The notes under the pieces are model-generated. The model did no database searches and was not told where the DNA came from. It saw nothing but the letters and a program-made list of their open reading frames with translations. Positions 17,413 through 26,695 of a stretch of 64,000 nucleotides of DNA are shown here, piece by piece (the first letter of the stretch is position 1; the number at the start of each line of letters is the position of its first letter). Origin of the DNA: a bacterium. GTDB lineage: Bacteria > Orphanbacterota > Orphanbacteria > Orphanbacterales > Orphanbacteraceae. Location: positions 1 to 64,000 of the forward strand of contig JALGYY010000035.1 of the NCBI GenBank assembly GCA_025782575.1. The letters are read 5' to 3'. The position numbers and the translations under genes are program-made.

Positions 17413-18288
17413 ATGGCGGTAAAGCAAAATAAGGGGAGCAGTCCCCGCATACGACCATACGACTTTCGCCGCCCCCAGAGGCTTGCGCTGTCGGGGAGGG
17501 AAGTCGTTGAGGCGGACATGAAGATTCTCGCCGGCGCGATCGCTACCGATCTGGGTAGCCTGCTCCGAAAAGAGTGTCCGGTCGTCTGCTCCGCCATGCG
17601 TGAAGATAGTGCGGAGGCTCTCTTCGACAAGGAGATCAACCCCGCCTATTCCTTGGCGCTCGATAAAGACTCACCCCCGATTCTGATCCAGGTCGAAGGC
17701 AGCATCGCCCAGGCCTGGGTCGACGGTCTGCTGGGAGGTGAGGGAACCCCCCGGGAAATCGACCGTCCCCCCACCACGATTGAATCCATATTGATCGGCG
17801 GCCTGATCAGGGACATGGGGCGGACGATTCAGCGTCACTCCGGATCGGACGATACGGTCGCCGAGCCTGTCTCGACACTCATCGAGAAAGAGGATCGTGA
17901 CGAGCTCCGCGCCCGCTCAGGCATTCTGACCATATTTACCATTCAAGCGAGTGAAGAAGAGAACGGCGTGATACGCATCCTGTTCGGATTCGATGAGCTT
18001 GCCCGGCGGCTCGGCCTCGGCACAAGCCGCGCCGGTTCCGTGAAGAGTGAGGATACCATCGATGTGGAGCAGCTCGCGGAGGTGATGATTCACGTGAGCG
18101 CACATTACCCGCACATCACTGTTCCGATCAGGGATCTGACCGGCCTCGAAGTAGGTGACATTCTCTACCTCGACCGAAAATGGAATGAAGAAGTCGAAGT
18201 CCACGTGGCTGGGAAGCTCGCCTACTTCGGCCATCCTGGTTGTATCGATCAATCGCTGGGCATCCGGATCAGCCGGACAGGCTCATAG
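17413..18288 (+). CDS. fliM: divergent flagellar motor switch protein FliM lacking the CheY-binding peptide
   Basis: 291 residues, short for FliM (usually about 320-350). The RIRPYDFRRPQRLALSGRE segment begins at about residue 12, and the middle domain (LLGGEG at about 110) and C-terminal SpoA domain (ITVPIRDLTGLEVGDILYLD) are recognisable. The N-terminal LSQxEIDALL peptide that binds phosphorylated CheY is absent: only 11 residues, rich in Lys, Gln and Ser, precede the RPYDF motif. No upstream in-frame start would add it. No che gene occurs in the window. The switch may respond to another signal, or the motor may not switch. fliN follows directly. Confidence 0.85.
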   Translation: MAVKQNKGSSPRIRPYDFRRPQRLALSGREVVEADMKILAGAIATDLGSLLRKECPVVCSAMREDSAEALFDKEINPAYSLALDKDSPPILIQVEGSIAQAWVDGLLGGEGTPREIDRPPTTIESILIGGLIRDMGRTIQRHSGSDDTVAEPVSTLIEKEDRDELRARSGILTIFTIQASEEENGVIRILFGFDELARRLGLGTSRAGSVKSEDTIDVEQLAEVMIHVSAHYPHITVPIRDLTGLEVGDILYLDRKWNEEVEVHVAGKLAYFGHPGCIDQSLGIRISRTGS

Positions 18289-18304
18289 AGAGGAGAGGGT
18301 TTTC

Positions 18305-18856
18305 GTGGGAGACGAAGAAAAAGAGGCCACAGAAGTAGCCGAAAAAGACGCGCCGGAGACCGCTGAAGAGGAAACGGCCCCGAAAGAGGCTTCCGAAGAT
18401 GCCGGAACGGAAGAGACCGTCGAGACCGGTGAGGAATCGGAGACGGATCAAGCCGGCGTCGTTGGGGAAGAGGGAGCTGAAGATGGTGCAGGTACCGTCG
18501 ACGAGTCAGCCGAAGACGCGGATGAGCCGACCGAAGCGGAGATCCGACAGGCCGAGTTTCAGGCGATCTCTTCGGCGGAGACTATCGCTGCGGTAGACAG
18601 CATGTCACTCCTCCTGGACGTCATGGTTCCTGTCACGGTCGATCTCGGCCGGACCGAGATGACGATAAATGAAATCATGAAACTGGGTCCGGGCGCGGTA
18701 GTCAAACTTGACCAGCCGATCGGAGAGCCGGTGGAGATCCGGGTGAACGGGGAACTCGTCGGACGCGGTGAGGTAGTGGTCGTGGACGATCAGATGGGCG
18801 TTCAATTGACCGAACTCTGTAAGCCGAAGAAGACAAGCGAATCGCAGGGGGAATGA
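18305..18856 (+). CDS. fliN: flagellar motor switch protein FliN
   Basis: 183 residues. A long, very acidic N-terminal region (about 1-85, Glu/Ala/Thr/Asp-rich) precedes a standard SpoA domain with the LLLDVMVPVTVDLGRTEMTI, GPGAVVKLDQPIGEPVEIRV and GELVGRGEVVVVDDQMGVQL segments. It builds the lower C-ring and docks FliH. GTG at 18305 is chosen for its GAGAGGAGAG about 8 bases upstream; an in-frame ATG at 18155 would overlap fliM by over 100 bases. Its end overlaps fliO in ATGA. Confidence 0.93.
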   Translation: MGDEEKEATEVAEKDAPETAEEETAPKEASEDAGTEETVETGEESETDQAGVVGEEGAEDGAGTVDESAEDADEPTEAEIRQAEFQAISSAETIAAVDSMSLLLDVMVPVTVDLGRTEMTINEIMKLGPGAVVKLDQPIGEPVEIRVNGELVGRGEVVVVDDQMGVQLTELCKPKKTSESQGE

Positions 18857-19377
18857 CGATGGGCATGACGATCAGATTCACATTGGCTCTTCTGATTCTG
18901 TTCGCTCCGGCTTTCTGCTGGGCGTCAGAAGAAACGGAGACAATTTTTCCAACGGATGATGGCGAGCAGGAATCCGCTTCTCCCATGCCCACATACGATT
19001 CCTGGGGCGGCAAAAAAAGCAATATCGGGGGGCTTGCCTCCCGTGTGGGACTCGGCCTGGGACTCATTCTGCTTCTTATCGTCGGGGCGGTCTTCGGGCT
19101 TCGGGCCTTGGGTGGTGGCCGCCGATTCGGAACCGAACGGCACGTTCATGTCCTCGATCGCTGCTTTCTGGCGCCCAAGAGAGCGCTCTACACGGTCCGA
19201 ATGGGGGAAAGGGTAGTCGTCGTCGGTGTCACCGACTCCTCGATCACGCCTGTACTCGAGCTCTCGCCCGATGAGAGGGACCGCGTATACCCGCCCACGG
19301 ATAGTCCTGCCGGGGATAACCGCCGCTTTTCGGGGATTCTCGGTTCCCTGATGCGAAAGAACGGGGAGAAAACGTGA
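18853..19377 (+). CDS. fliO: flagellar biosynthesis protein FliO
   Basis: 174 residues. A signal peptide (IRFTLALLILFAPAFCWA) is followed by a short periplasmic part, a membrane helix (about 60-83, GLGLGLILLLIVGAVFGLRAL) and the FliO cytoplasmic domain (RHVHVLDRCFLAPKRALYTV, then MGERVVVVGVTDSSI). FliO is the scaffold for FliP assembly. It overlaps fliN and fliP by 4 bases each, as in a tightly coupled export-gate operon. Confidence 0.88.
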   Translation: MTMGMTIRFTLALLILFAPAFCWASEETETIFPTDDGEQESASPMPTYDSWGGKKSNIGGLASRVGLGLGLILLLIVGAVFGLRALGGGRRFGTERHVHVLDRCFLAPKRALYTVRMGERVVVVGVTDSSITPVLELSPDERDRVYPPTDSPAGDNRRFSGILGSLMRKNGEKT

Positions 19378-20141
19378 GCATGAATCGACGTCCCAGTTCA
19401 AAGATGAGCCTCACTATTATCGCACTCCTGTTCATCATGCTCGGTTTGGCGGTAGTACCCGCCTGGGCACTCCCCCAGATCAGCCTCGAAATCGGTGAAG
19501 AGGATGATCGATCCGGAATTCCGATGACGTTGAAGATTGTCGGAATCCTGACCGTTCTTTCTCTCGCGCCGGCCATGGCGGTCCTCGTTACTTCTTTCAC
19601 GCGGATCGTGATCGTCTTCTCCTTTCTGAAACACGCTCTCGGCCAGCAGCAACTTCCGCCCAATCAGATCCTGATCGGATTGGCCCTCTTTCTCACGATC
19701 TTCATTATGGCGCCGGTCTGGCAGAACATCAACGAACATGCGCTTTCACCGCTCATGGAAGGGACCATCGAAGAGACGGAAGCGTGGAATCGCGCGATTA
19801 CACCTGTTCGGGAGTTCATGTTCCAGCAGACGCGTGACAAGGATCTCGAGCTGTTCATTCGCATTGCAAAACAGAAGGACATTGAATCGCGTACTGACAT
19901 CCCGACCTATCTGGTCGTTCCCGCATTTGTCATAAGCGAACTGACTACAGCGTTTCAGATCGGCTTTCTGCTGTTCATACCCTTTCTGGTGATCGACATG
20001 GTGGTCGCGAGCGTACTCATGTCCATGGGGATGATGATGTTGCCCCCTGTCATGATCTCCATGCCGTTCAAGATCCTCCTTTTTGTTCTTGTGGACGGCT
20101 GGTTTCTGATCATCCGCTCGCTCGTAACGAGCTTCAGCTAA
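19374..20141 (+). CDS. fliP: flagellar export gate protein FliP
   Basis: 255 residues, normal. An N-terminal signal sequence (LTIIALLFIMLGLAVVPAWA) is followed by the conserved membrane core: VLTSFTRIVIVFSFL-like region, the ALGQQQLPPNQILIGLALFL motif and the FQIGFLLFIPFLVIDMVVAS segment. FliP forms the central pore with FliQ and FliR. The GTG at 19374 overlaps the fliO stop; an ATG two codons later is an equally good start. Confidence 0.96.
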   Translation: MSMNRRPSSKMSLTIIALLFIMLGLAVVPAWALPQISLEIGEEDDRSGIPMTLKIVGILTVLSLAPAMAVLVTSFTRIVIVFSFLKHALGQQQLPPNQILIGLALFLTIFIMAPVWQNINEHALSPLMEGTIEETEAWNRAITPVREFMFQQTRDKDLELFIRIAKQKDIESRTDIPTYLVVPAFVISELTTAFQIGFLLFIPFLVIDMVVASVLMSMGMMMLPPVMISMPFKILLFVLVDGWFLIIRSLVTSFS

Positions 20142-20154
20142 GGGAGGCATTGTC

Positions 20155-20424
20155 TTGAGCGAAGAACTCCTCATTCATCTCGGAAGGGAAGCGGTGATGA
20201 CCATGCTTCAAGTGGCCGGCCCGCTCCTTCTCTGCGGCCTGGCTGCCGGTCTGTCGATCAGCATCCTGCAGGCGGTAACCCAGATCCAGGAGGCGACCTT
20301 GAGTTTCATTCCCAAAATCGTCGCCGTCTGTGCCGCCCTCCTCTTCTTTTTGCCCTGGATGATTCAGAAGCTCGTTCACCTCACGTTGTTTCTCTACACC
20401 GATTTTCGGATCTTTATCACCTAG
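20155..20424 (+). CDS. fliQ: flagellar export gate protein FliQ
   Basis: 89 residues with two membrane helices, a standard FliQ. The ISILQAVTQIQEATLSFIPK motif is invariant in the family. TTG start at 20155 with AGGGAGG 7 bases upstream. It lies between fliP and fliR. Confidence 0.96.
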   Translation: MSEELLIHLGREAVMTMLQVAGPLLLCGLAAGLSISILQAVTQIQEATLSFIPKIVAVCAALLFFLPWMIQKLVHLTLFLYTDFRIFIT

Positions 20425-20433
20425 GGAGGGACT

Positions 20434-21216
20434 GTGGGCGCGATCGATCTATTGTTCCAGCAGCTCCCTGCCTTTGCGCTCACTACGGTGCGCATATCAG
20501 GGCTCTTCCTGATCGCACCTGTGTTCGGGCAGAAGTCGATTCCTCCGCTTGCCAGGGTCTGGATGATTCTCCTGCTGGCGTTTCTGCTTCTCCCGGTCGT
20601 ATCAGGCGATCAGGTGCGGGAAAGCGACCTGCTCCATCTGACGGTTCTTGCCGTGAGGGAAGCAGCGGTCGGATTGACCCTCGGATTCATAGTCGCACTG
20701 TTCCTGGGATCCGCCCAGTTCGCCGGCAAGCTCGCCGGCGTGCATATCGGTTTCGGCCTGGCCACCGTTCTCGATCCGATCACGGAGGAGCAGGGAACCC
20801 TGATCGATCAGCTGCACGGGCTGATGGTGCTCGTTCTCTTTCTGACTCTCGGCGGCCACCGTTTTCTCTTGCTCGCCCTCGGGACGAGCTTTGATCTCAT
20901 ACCCCTCGGAACCGCTGTTCTTCCCCCATCGATCGGTGAAGGCATTCTCAGATTGTTCGTGGAGGTCGTGATTCTCGGCATTCAGATCGCCGTTCCGGTC
21001 ATGGCCAGCGTATTCCTGACAGAAGCGACGATCGGAATCCTGTCTCGCGGCGCTCCCCAGTTCAACATCTTTTCGATCGGGCTGCCTCTCCGGATCGGGG
21101 TAGGCTCCATCGTGCTCGCGTCCACCATGCCGGTTACGATGAAACTCATGCGGAATTTCATTCTTCGACTACCTGACGAGCTGAGCAGCCTGCTGTATCA
21201 GCTTTCGGCCATGTAG
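20434..21216 (+). CDS. fliR: flagellar export gate protein FliR
   Basis: 260 residues, multi-pass membrane protein. Family features include RISGLFLIAPVFGQKSIPPL near the start, FAGKLAGVHIGFGLATVLDP in the middle and RGAPQFNIFSIGLPLRIGVG near the end. It completes the FliP-FliQ-FliR pore. GTG start at 20434 with GGGAGG upstream; 12 bases before flhB. Confidence 0.96.
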   Translation: MGAIDLLFQQLPAFALTTVRISGLFLIAPVFGQKSIPPLARVWMILLLAFLLLPVVSGDQVRESDLLHLTVLAVREAAVGLTLGFIVALFLGSAQFAGKLAGVHIGFGLATVLDPITEEQGTLIDQLHGLMVLVLFLTLGGHRFLLLALGTSFDLIPLGTAVLPPSIGEGILRLFVEVVILGIQIAVPVMASVFLTEATIGILSRGAPQFNIFSIGLPLRIGVGSIVLASTMPVTMKLMRNFILRLPDELSSLLYQLSAM

Positions 21217-21228
21217 GGGGAACGTAAA

Positions 21229-22326
21229 ATGGCCGAATCAGATCATGAAAAATCAGAACAGCCAACACACCGAAAGAAGACGAAAGCCCGAAGTAAGGGC
21301 GATGTCGTCAAGAGTACGGAGCTCAAGTCGGCCATCATAATCTTGTCGAGCGCACTCATCATGAAATCGGCCGGCCCCTGGATGAAAGTTCAATTCATGG
21401 AACAGGTCACTCTCGCATTTGCGAATTCCACCACACTTCCGGTTACCGAGGATACCGTTCCCGGCATCGCGGCGGAATGGGTCCTCTGGGCAGGTCACCT
21501 TCTGGGACCGCTCTTCCTTGCATTTGCGGCAGTCGCGATTGTCACTACGGCAGCCCTGCAAGGCGGTTTCGTATTCACCACTCAGAAGCTGGCGGTCAAT
21601 ATCGGACGGCTGAACCCGATTTCCGGGGCCAAACAACTTTTCTCCAGCCGGATGATATTCAATCTTCTGCGAGACCTCGTCAAAGTCATCCTGTTGGCGA
21701 TGGTCTCTTATTCAATCGTGCGGAGTGCAGTCGACCTCTTCCTGAACATTCCCGACAACGACCTGGGGCGTACGCTTACAAACGTAGGCGGTCTCGTCAC
21801 CGATCTTCTCTGGCGAACCGGTCTCGTTCTCCTGGTGATCGGCATGGCCGACTACGCTTTTCAACGCCGGAAGCACAACAAAGATCTGATGATGTCGAAG
21901 CGAGAGGTGAAGGACGAGATGAAGGAATCGGACGGCGACCCTCTAGTAAAGGGGAGGATTCGAGCCGCGCAGAAGGAACTCGCCCGGAAACGGATGATGC
22001 TTGCCGTTCCCGACGCCGACGTCGTCCTTACGAACCCGACCGAGTACGCGGTGGCACTCAAGTACGATCCTGCGGAGATGTCAGCACCGACCGTCGTCGC
22101 CAAGGGACGCCGCCTGATCGCTCAGAAAATCAAAGAGATCGCTATCGAGGCCGGTGTTCCGATTGTTGAAAACAAAGCCCTTGCTCGCTCGCTCTGGAAG
22201 CTTGTGCCGGTAGACGGCATCGTGCCTGGGGAACTCTACCGTGCGGTCGCCGAGGTTCTCTCCTTCGTTTACAAACAGAAGAACCGAGTCAAGGATTTCA
22301 CTCAACCCATAGGACGGGACTCCTGA
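21229..22326 (+). CDS. flhB: flagellar export switch protein FlhB
   Basis: 365 residues. Four membrane segments (about 30-220) are followed by a cytoplasmic domain with the autocleavage site, here Asn-Pro-Thr-Glu at about residue 268 (LTNPTEYAVALKYD), where the commonest form is Asn-Pro-Thr-His. Cleavage occurs between Asn and Pro, both present, so the substrate switch should work. The N-terminal TEQPTHRKKTKARSKGDVVKS-like start is typical. It switches export from hook to filament substrates on contact with FliK. Confidence 0.96.
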   Translation: MAESDHEKSEQPTHRKKTKARSKGDVVKSTELKSAIIILSSALIMKSAGPWMKVQFMEQVTLAFANSTTLPVTEDTVPGIAAEWVLWAGHLLGPLFLAFAAVAIVTTAALQGGFVFTTQKLAVNIGRLNPISGAKQLFSSRMIFNLLRDLVKVILLAMVSYSIVRSAVDLFLNIPDNDLGRTLTNVGGLVTDLLWRTGLVLLVIGMADYAFQRRKHNKDLMMSKREVKDEMKESDGDPLVKGRIRAAQKELARKRMMLAVPDADVVLTNPTEYAVALKYDPAEMSAPTVVAKGRRLIAQKIKEIAIEAGVPIVENKALARSLWKLVPVDGIVPGELYRAVAEVLSFVYKQKNRVKDFTQPIGRDS

Positions 22327-22327
22327 T

Positions 22328-24442
22328 ATGAGCGCCAATCCAGCCGTCTTGCCGAATAAACAGAGAAGGGTGCCGAGCGCGGACATCGTCCTCGTAGTCG
22401 GCGTAATTTCCATCATCGGCATCATGATCGTTCCCCTACCCACCTGGATTCTAGACATCCTGCTGACGTTCAATATTGCCTTCTCACTGGTAATACTCGC
22501 GAACTCGCTTTTCGTGAGCGCCCCGCTTCAGATATCCGTCTTTCCGTCACTCATGCTGATCGTGACTCTCTTTCGCCTGTCGCTGAACGTCGCATCCACA
22601 CGACTCATCTTGGGCCAGGCCTACGCAGGGGACGTCATCTCCGCCTTCGGTTCGTTCGTCATTCGAGACAACTACATCGTCGGTTTCGTGATCTTTATTA
22701 TCCTGGTGGCGATCCAGTTCTTCGTGATCGTCCGTGGTACGGAACGAAACGCAGAGGTGGGAGCACGATTTACGTTGGATGCGATGCCCGGAAAACAGAT
22801 GGCCATCGACGCCGATCTGAGTGCGGGGTTGATCAACGAAGAAGAAGCCCGGCAGCGCCGTGATGACATTTCGCGGGAGGCGAACTTCTACGGCTCAATG
22901 GACGGCGCCGCCAAATTCGTCAAAGGGGATGCGGTAGCCGGTATTATTATCACCCTCGTCAATATACTCGCCGGATTCATCGTCGGGATGGTACAGCTCG
23001 GCATGGCTCCCGATGAATCGCTCAGGGTCTACACGCGGCTTACAATCGGTGATGGTCTCGTCAGTCAGATTCCGGCCCTCCTCGTTTCGACTGCGGCCGG
23101 TATCGTGGTCAGCCGGGCCGCTGCGGCCGGGAACCTCGGCACCGAGATCAAAGACCAGCTGTTCAGCAATCGCAAACCACTCACTATTGTAGCAGGAGCG
23201 CTCGTCTGCCTGGCAATCGTGCCGGGGATTCCTGCGGTTCCGCTCATCGTTCTTGCCGGGGGACTCCTCCTCGTTGCCCGATCAGCAACGGCCGCCCGGT
23301 CTACCGAGAAAGCAGATGAAAAGCCGGAAGAGACCGAGGAGAAACCGGAGGAGACTCCCGAGGATTACCTGCGGATCGACCGGCTGGAGTTGGCGATCGG
23401 ATACGGCCTCATCCCGATGATGGACGCCGAAGGGGGGAGCGACTTTCTGGACCGGGTCGTCGCTCTCCGCCGTCAGGTGGCAAGCGACGTCGGGATCATC
23501 GTCCCCCGCATTCGGGTACGTGACGATATCCGGCTCCAGCCTGACGAATACGAGATTCGTATCAAGAGCCATCGTGTGGCGGGCGGGACCGTCCGTGCCG
23601 GACACTTCCTCGCAATGGGAGCCGAAAGCGGGCTGAACAAGATCGAGGGAATCGAAACGAAGGAACCGGCGTTCGGCCTTCGTGCCAAGTGGGTCAATTC
23701 CGCGCAGAAAAGCGCCGCAGAGGACCAGGGTCTTACCGTAGTCGGAACGAGCGTCGTCCTCGCGACTCACCTAACCGAGATGATCAAGAAGCATGCATGG
23801 GAAGTTCTTTCCCGACAGGATGTCCAGAGTCTTCTCGATGAAATCAACAAGGAGAATCCGGCACTGATCAAAGATGTAATCCCGGACCAGGTGAGCCTCG
23901 GAACGATTCACCGGGTTCTTCAAAGTCTACTGAAGGAGCGAGTGCCCATAAGAGATCTGGGGTCGATCCTCGAGACCATCATCGATTATTCATCAACCGT
24001 CAAGGATATCGATCTTCTTACGGAATACGTCCGCGCCGGTCTCAGTCGGGCCATCTGCAACGACCATATGGGGAAGAATCGGCAGCTTCCGGTGATCACG
24101 ATTGATCCCGCGTTGGAACAGGAATTTACGCAGGCGCTTCGGGATGGAGGGGGGCAGCTCGTAACAGCTCTGGCTCCCGTCAAGGTCCAAAGAATCCTGG
24201 ACAACCTCAAATCCATGATCAAGGGAGCCCTTGATCGAGGAGAACGGCCGGCGATCATATGTTCCCCGCAGATCCGTCTAGGGATACGCAGGCTCACGGA
24301 GGCCTCTTTCCCGAATCAGCCGGTGCTCTCCTATCATGAAATTGCACCAGATGTCGATCTTTCGTCAGTAGGGGTCCTGAGTGCCGATGCACCGGCTCCA
24401 CCGGAACCGGTTGGCGCACTGGCAGGAGCAACGACGGAGTGA
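22328..24442 (+). CDS. flhA: flagellar export gate protein FlhA
   Basis: 704 residues. The N-terminal membrane half carries the FHIPEP signature region (VRGTERNAEVGARFTLDAMP, GKQMAIDADLSAGLINEEEA, GAAKFVKGDAVAGIII). An acidic linker (about 325-340, EKPEETEEKPEETPED) precedes the cytoplasmic ring domain that docks chaperone-substrate complexes. Start ATG is one base after the flhB stop. The end is followed by fliA without the flhF and flhG genes that commonly intervene. Confidence 0.97.
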   Translation: MSANPAVLPNKQRRVPSADIVLVVGVISIIGIMIVPLPTWILDILLTFNIAFSLVILANSLFVSAPLQISVFPSLMLIVTLFRLSLNVASTRLILGQAYAGDVISAFGSFVIRDNYIVGFVIFIILVAIQFFVIVRGTERNAEVGARFTLDAMPGKQMAIDADLSAGLINEEEARQRRDDISREANFYGSMDGAAKFVKGDAVAGIIITLVNILAGFIVGMVQLGMAPDESLRVYTRLTIGDGLVSQIPALLVSTAAGIVVSRAAAAGNLGTEIKDQLFSNRKPLTIVAGALVCLAIVPGIPAVPLIVLAGGLLLVARSATAARSTEKADEKPEETEEKPEETPEDYLRIDRLELAIGYGLIPMMDAEGGSDFLDRVVALRRQVASDVGIIVPRIRVRDDIRLQPDEYEIRIKSHRVAGGTVRAGHFLAMGAESGLNKIEGIETKEPAFGLRAKWVNSAQKSAAEDQGLTVVGTSVVLATHLTEMIKKHAWEVLSRQDVQSLLDEINKENPALIKDVIPDQVSLGTIHRVLQSLLKERVPIRDLGSILETIIDYSSTVKDIDLLTEYVRAGLSRAICNDHMGKNRQLPVITIDPALEQEFTQALRDGGGQLVTALAPVKVQRILDNLKSMIKGALDRGERPAIICSPQIRLGIRRLTEASFPNQPVLSYHEIAPDVDLSSVGVLSADAPAPPEPVGALAGATTE

Positions 24443-24452
24443 TCGATCATTC

Positions 24453-25196
24453 ATGGGTGAATCACCTGGAACAGAAGTTTATCGGGACGCCACTTTCGAA
24501 CGTCGAGAAAGATCGATACTCGACGGGATGTCTCTCGTAAAGAAAATTGCGAGGGGGATTGCCGGAAAGGTCCCCAACACGGTCGATCCTCTCGACCTGG
24601 AAAGTGCCGGCACGATCGGATTGATCCGCGCGGTCGATCTATTCGACCCTGACCGGGGTGTCCCGTTCGAAGCGTTCGCCTCCCACTATGTCCGAGGAGC
24701 GGTTCTCGACCATCTTCGTGCTCTCGACCCTCTTCCGTACTCGACACGATCGAGAATCCGAAAGATCGAAAAATCCTACATCGATCTCGAGAGGGAGACC
24801 GGCCGAACACCTTCAGATGAAGAGGTTTCCCGACACACCGGAATTGACGAGAGGGATATCTCACGACTTCTTGGAGAAGCGGCCAACCTTACTATTCGGT
24901 CGCTACAGGACGATCAGGACTCTGCCACGCCTGATATTCCGGACAAGGGGGAGGCGGCCGCCAAGATCTATGAGCAAGTGGAAAACCAGCAGCTCGCTGA
25001 AATCCTTGTCGGTTTTCTGGGGCACCTCCCGGAAAGAGATCGCCTCATTCTCTCGCTCTACTATTTTGATGAACTCAAAATGAAGGAGATTGCCGAGCTG
25101 TTCGAGCTTACGGAATCTCGTGTTTCTCAGCTCCACAGCAGGGCCATTACAATCCTTCGAGCCCGAATGAGAACCGTTCTCGAGGAGAAGTCATGA
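24453..25196 (+). CDS. fliA: flagellar sigma factor FliA (sigma-28 / WhiG family)
   Basis: 247 residues. Region 2 (DPLDLESAGTIGLIRAVDLF, then FEAFASHYVRGAVLDHLRAL), region 3 (RTPSDEEVSRHTGID) and region 4 (LPERDRLILSLYYFDELKMK, then EIAELFELTESRVSQLHSRA) are all present. It directs late flagellar promoters and is normally held by FlgM, here at 46179-46481. ATG at 24453 follows flhA by 10 bases; a start inside flhA at 24381 is unlikely. Its stop overlaps the next small gene in ATGA. Confidence 0.93.
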   Translation: MGESPGTEVYRDATFERRERSILDGMSLVKKIARGIAGKVPNTVDPLDLESAGTIGLIRAVDLFDPDRGVPFEAFASHYVRGAVLDHLRALDPLPYSTRSRIRKIEKSYIDLERETGRTPSDEEVSRHTGIDERDISRLLGEAANLTIRSLQDDQDSATPDIPDKGEAAAKIYEQVENQQLAEILVGFLGHLPERDRLILSLYYFDELKMKEIAELFELTESRVSQLHSRAITILRARMRTVLEEKS

Positions 25197-25435
25197 TCTC
25201 CTCTCCCGAACATGTCGAGCTGCCCCGAAAGCCGACACCGCCGCCACCGTTCGAGCGGATCAATCCCCAGGTCCGCACGGAAAAGAAAGGGGATCGCAAG
25301 AAGAAAGAGGCGGCTGAGGAAAAGCGAGACGATGAGGATCACGCGACCGGAGCCGCGGGGCCCCACTCGAAGAAGAGTCCCCAACCTCCCGGCAAGAATC
25401 CCTCGCGAGGCAAGCGGCTCGATTTGCTGGTCTAG
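25193..25435 (+). CDS. small basic/proline-rich protein coupled to fliA
   Basis: 80 residues, unrecognised. It overlaps the fliA stop in ATGA, so it is probably translated by coupling. It is hydrophilic and disordered: PRKPTPPPPFERINPQ near the start, then a Lys/Glu-rich stretch, then a short C-terminus KRLDLLV. The next gene ends in RRLNLEV, a similar C-terminal signature. It may be a small cytoplasmic or exported flagellar factor. Confidence 0.5.
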   Translation: MISSPEHVELPRKPTPPPPFERINPQVRTEKKGDRKKKEAAEEKRDDEDHATGAAGPHSKKSPQPPGKNPSRGKRLDLLV

Positions 25436-25480
25436 CATTTCATTGGTTGGAGAAGCAGGCGGTACACCCTTGAGGTTTCT

Positions 25481-26695
25481 ATGAGAGCACTTGAGCCCGG
25501 AAGAGAATACCCGGCAACAGTCGCCGGATTCCTGCCCGGAAGAAGGGTGATTCTTGATATCGGTGGAGACACGTATCTTGCGTGGACCGATCTTCCGCTC
25601 ATCCGGGGTTCCCGAATTCGTACCAGGGCGGAGCGGGCGAAGGGCGGGATCTGTCTCAAACTGCTTGACCAGGAAGATCACTCAGGCGACAGAGACCATT
25701 CCTCCCACGCTGGTGCAGATGAGTTGGATCGCCTGATCGAAGCCGTTGCGACCGAAGGGGGTCGAAAGCCGGCCGCCGAAGTCGTCAACCAGATCCGGTA
25801 TTGCCTGAGGTGGGCCGATTCCCGGCTCGACAATGAGGCAGTCCCTCTCACCAAGATCGAGAAAACCGTTCACACTGTCGTGACGCTGTTCCAGCGCCGG
25901 GTACCTGTCCGGCCCCGCACATTGAGGGCGCTCGAGACCTGCGAGGAAGCGAGGCTCGGCACCACCCTGGCCCATCTGGAATCGAGCCTCCTGCAGACGG
26001 CCGATTCGATTGAGGGCCCGCGAGCGATCACTATGGAAAACCTGGCCAGGGAAGCGGCTCGGTTCTTCCATCCGATCCGGTCGGACCGGGCGACGTTTTG
26101 TCTGGAGCCTATCGTGCGTAAGGCGGGCTACTTGCTCGAGTCTGATCTCACAGCCCTCGGCAGGCATGACTGGCGATCGGTCGAAGACTTTCGCGAACGG
26201 AGTCTGAAGGCGTTTCTGCTTCTCTCCCGATCGGAGCTGACTGTTTTCCGGTCCTGCACATCTCCCGGACTCGGAGAGAAGGGGAGAAGGATTCTGGAAC
26301 GAGCCGTAGCCTGGTGTAATCGATCACTGGAAGTTCTCGAGGGTCTCCAGATTCTGAACCTCCCCACAACCGACGGCAGTAAAGTCACGCCTACCTATCA
26401 GATCCCCGCGACGTTGAACGGGCGGCGCGCGACTCTTCATCTGATCGTCTCCCCGGAACGCTATCGCTTCTGGCTCGACCGTGGATCGAAGGATCCCGTG
26501 GGTGCGCAGGTCGAACTCAACGGGAATCATTTCGCCGTCCAGGTTTTCGGAGAGGCTGAATCGGCCTGGGAGCTGGAAGCTACAAAGTCGAGCCATCGCT
26601 TTGATGCCACTGTCACGGTGGAATCAGCCGGCGAGGAGTCTTTTATCGACCTTGGCCGGAGCTTGCCGGATCGGAGGCTGAATCTTGAAGTCTGA
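25481..26695 (+). CDS. unrecognised protein, possibly FliK-like
   Basis: 404 residues. The first 60 residues form a predicted small beta barrel (YPATVAGFLPGRRVILDIGG, then TYLAWTDLPLIRGSRIRTRA), similar in pattern to the N-terminal barrel of some FliK-type hook-length proteins. A helical middle (about 75-280) is followed by a beta-rich C-terminus (LNGRRATLHLIVSPERYRFW, then VQVFGEAESAWELEA), which may be a distant Flg_hook-like domain. Neither match is secure. It lies between fliA and the flgF promoter. It could be a second ruler-like or assembly-control protein; a cytoplasmic regulator is equally possible. Confidence 0.65.
   Translation: MRALEPGREYPATVAGFLPGRRVILDIGGDTYLAWTDLPLIRGSRIRTRAERAKGGICLKLLDQEDHSGDRDHSSHAGADELDRLIEAVATEGGRKPAAEVVNQIRYCLRWADSRLDNEAVPLTKIEKTVHTVVTLFQRRVPVRPRTLRALETCEEARLGTTLAHLESSLLQTADSIEGPRAITMENLAREAARFFHPIRSDRATFCLEPIVRKAGYLLESDLTALGRHDWRSVEDFRERSLKAFLLLSRSELTVFRSCTSPGLGEKGRRILERAVAWCNRSLEVLEGLQILNLPTTDGSKVTPTYQIPATLNGRRATLHLIVSPERYRFWLDRGSKDPVGAQVELNGNHFAVQVFGEAESAWELEATKSSHRFDATVTVESAGEESFIDLGRSLPDRRLNLEV

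Noticed and set aside
21477-22169. 230-codon plus-strand frame inside flhB
   Set aside because: It overlaps flhB in another frame and is rich in Arg and Ser, as expected from an off-frame reading.
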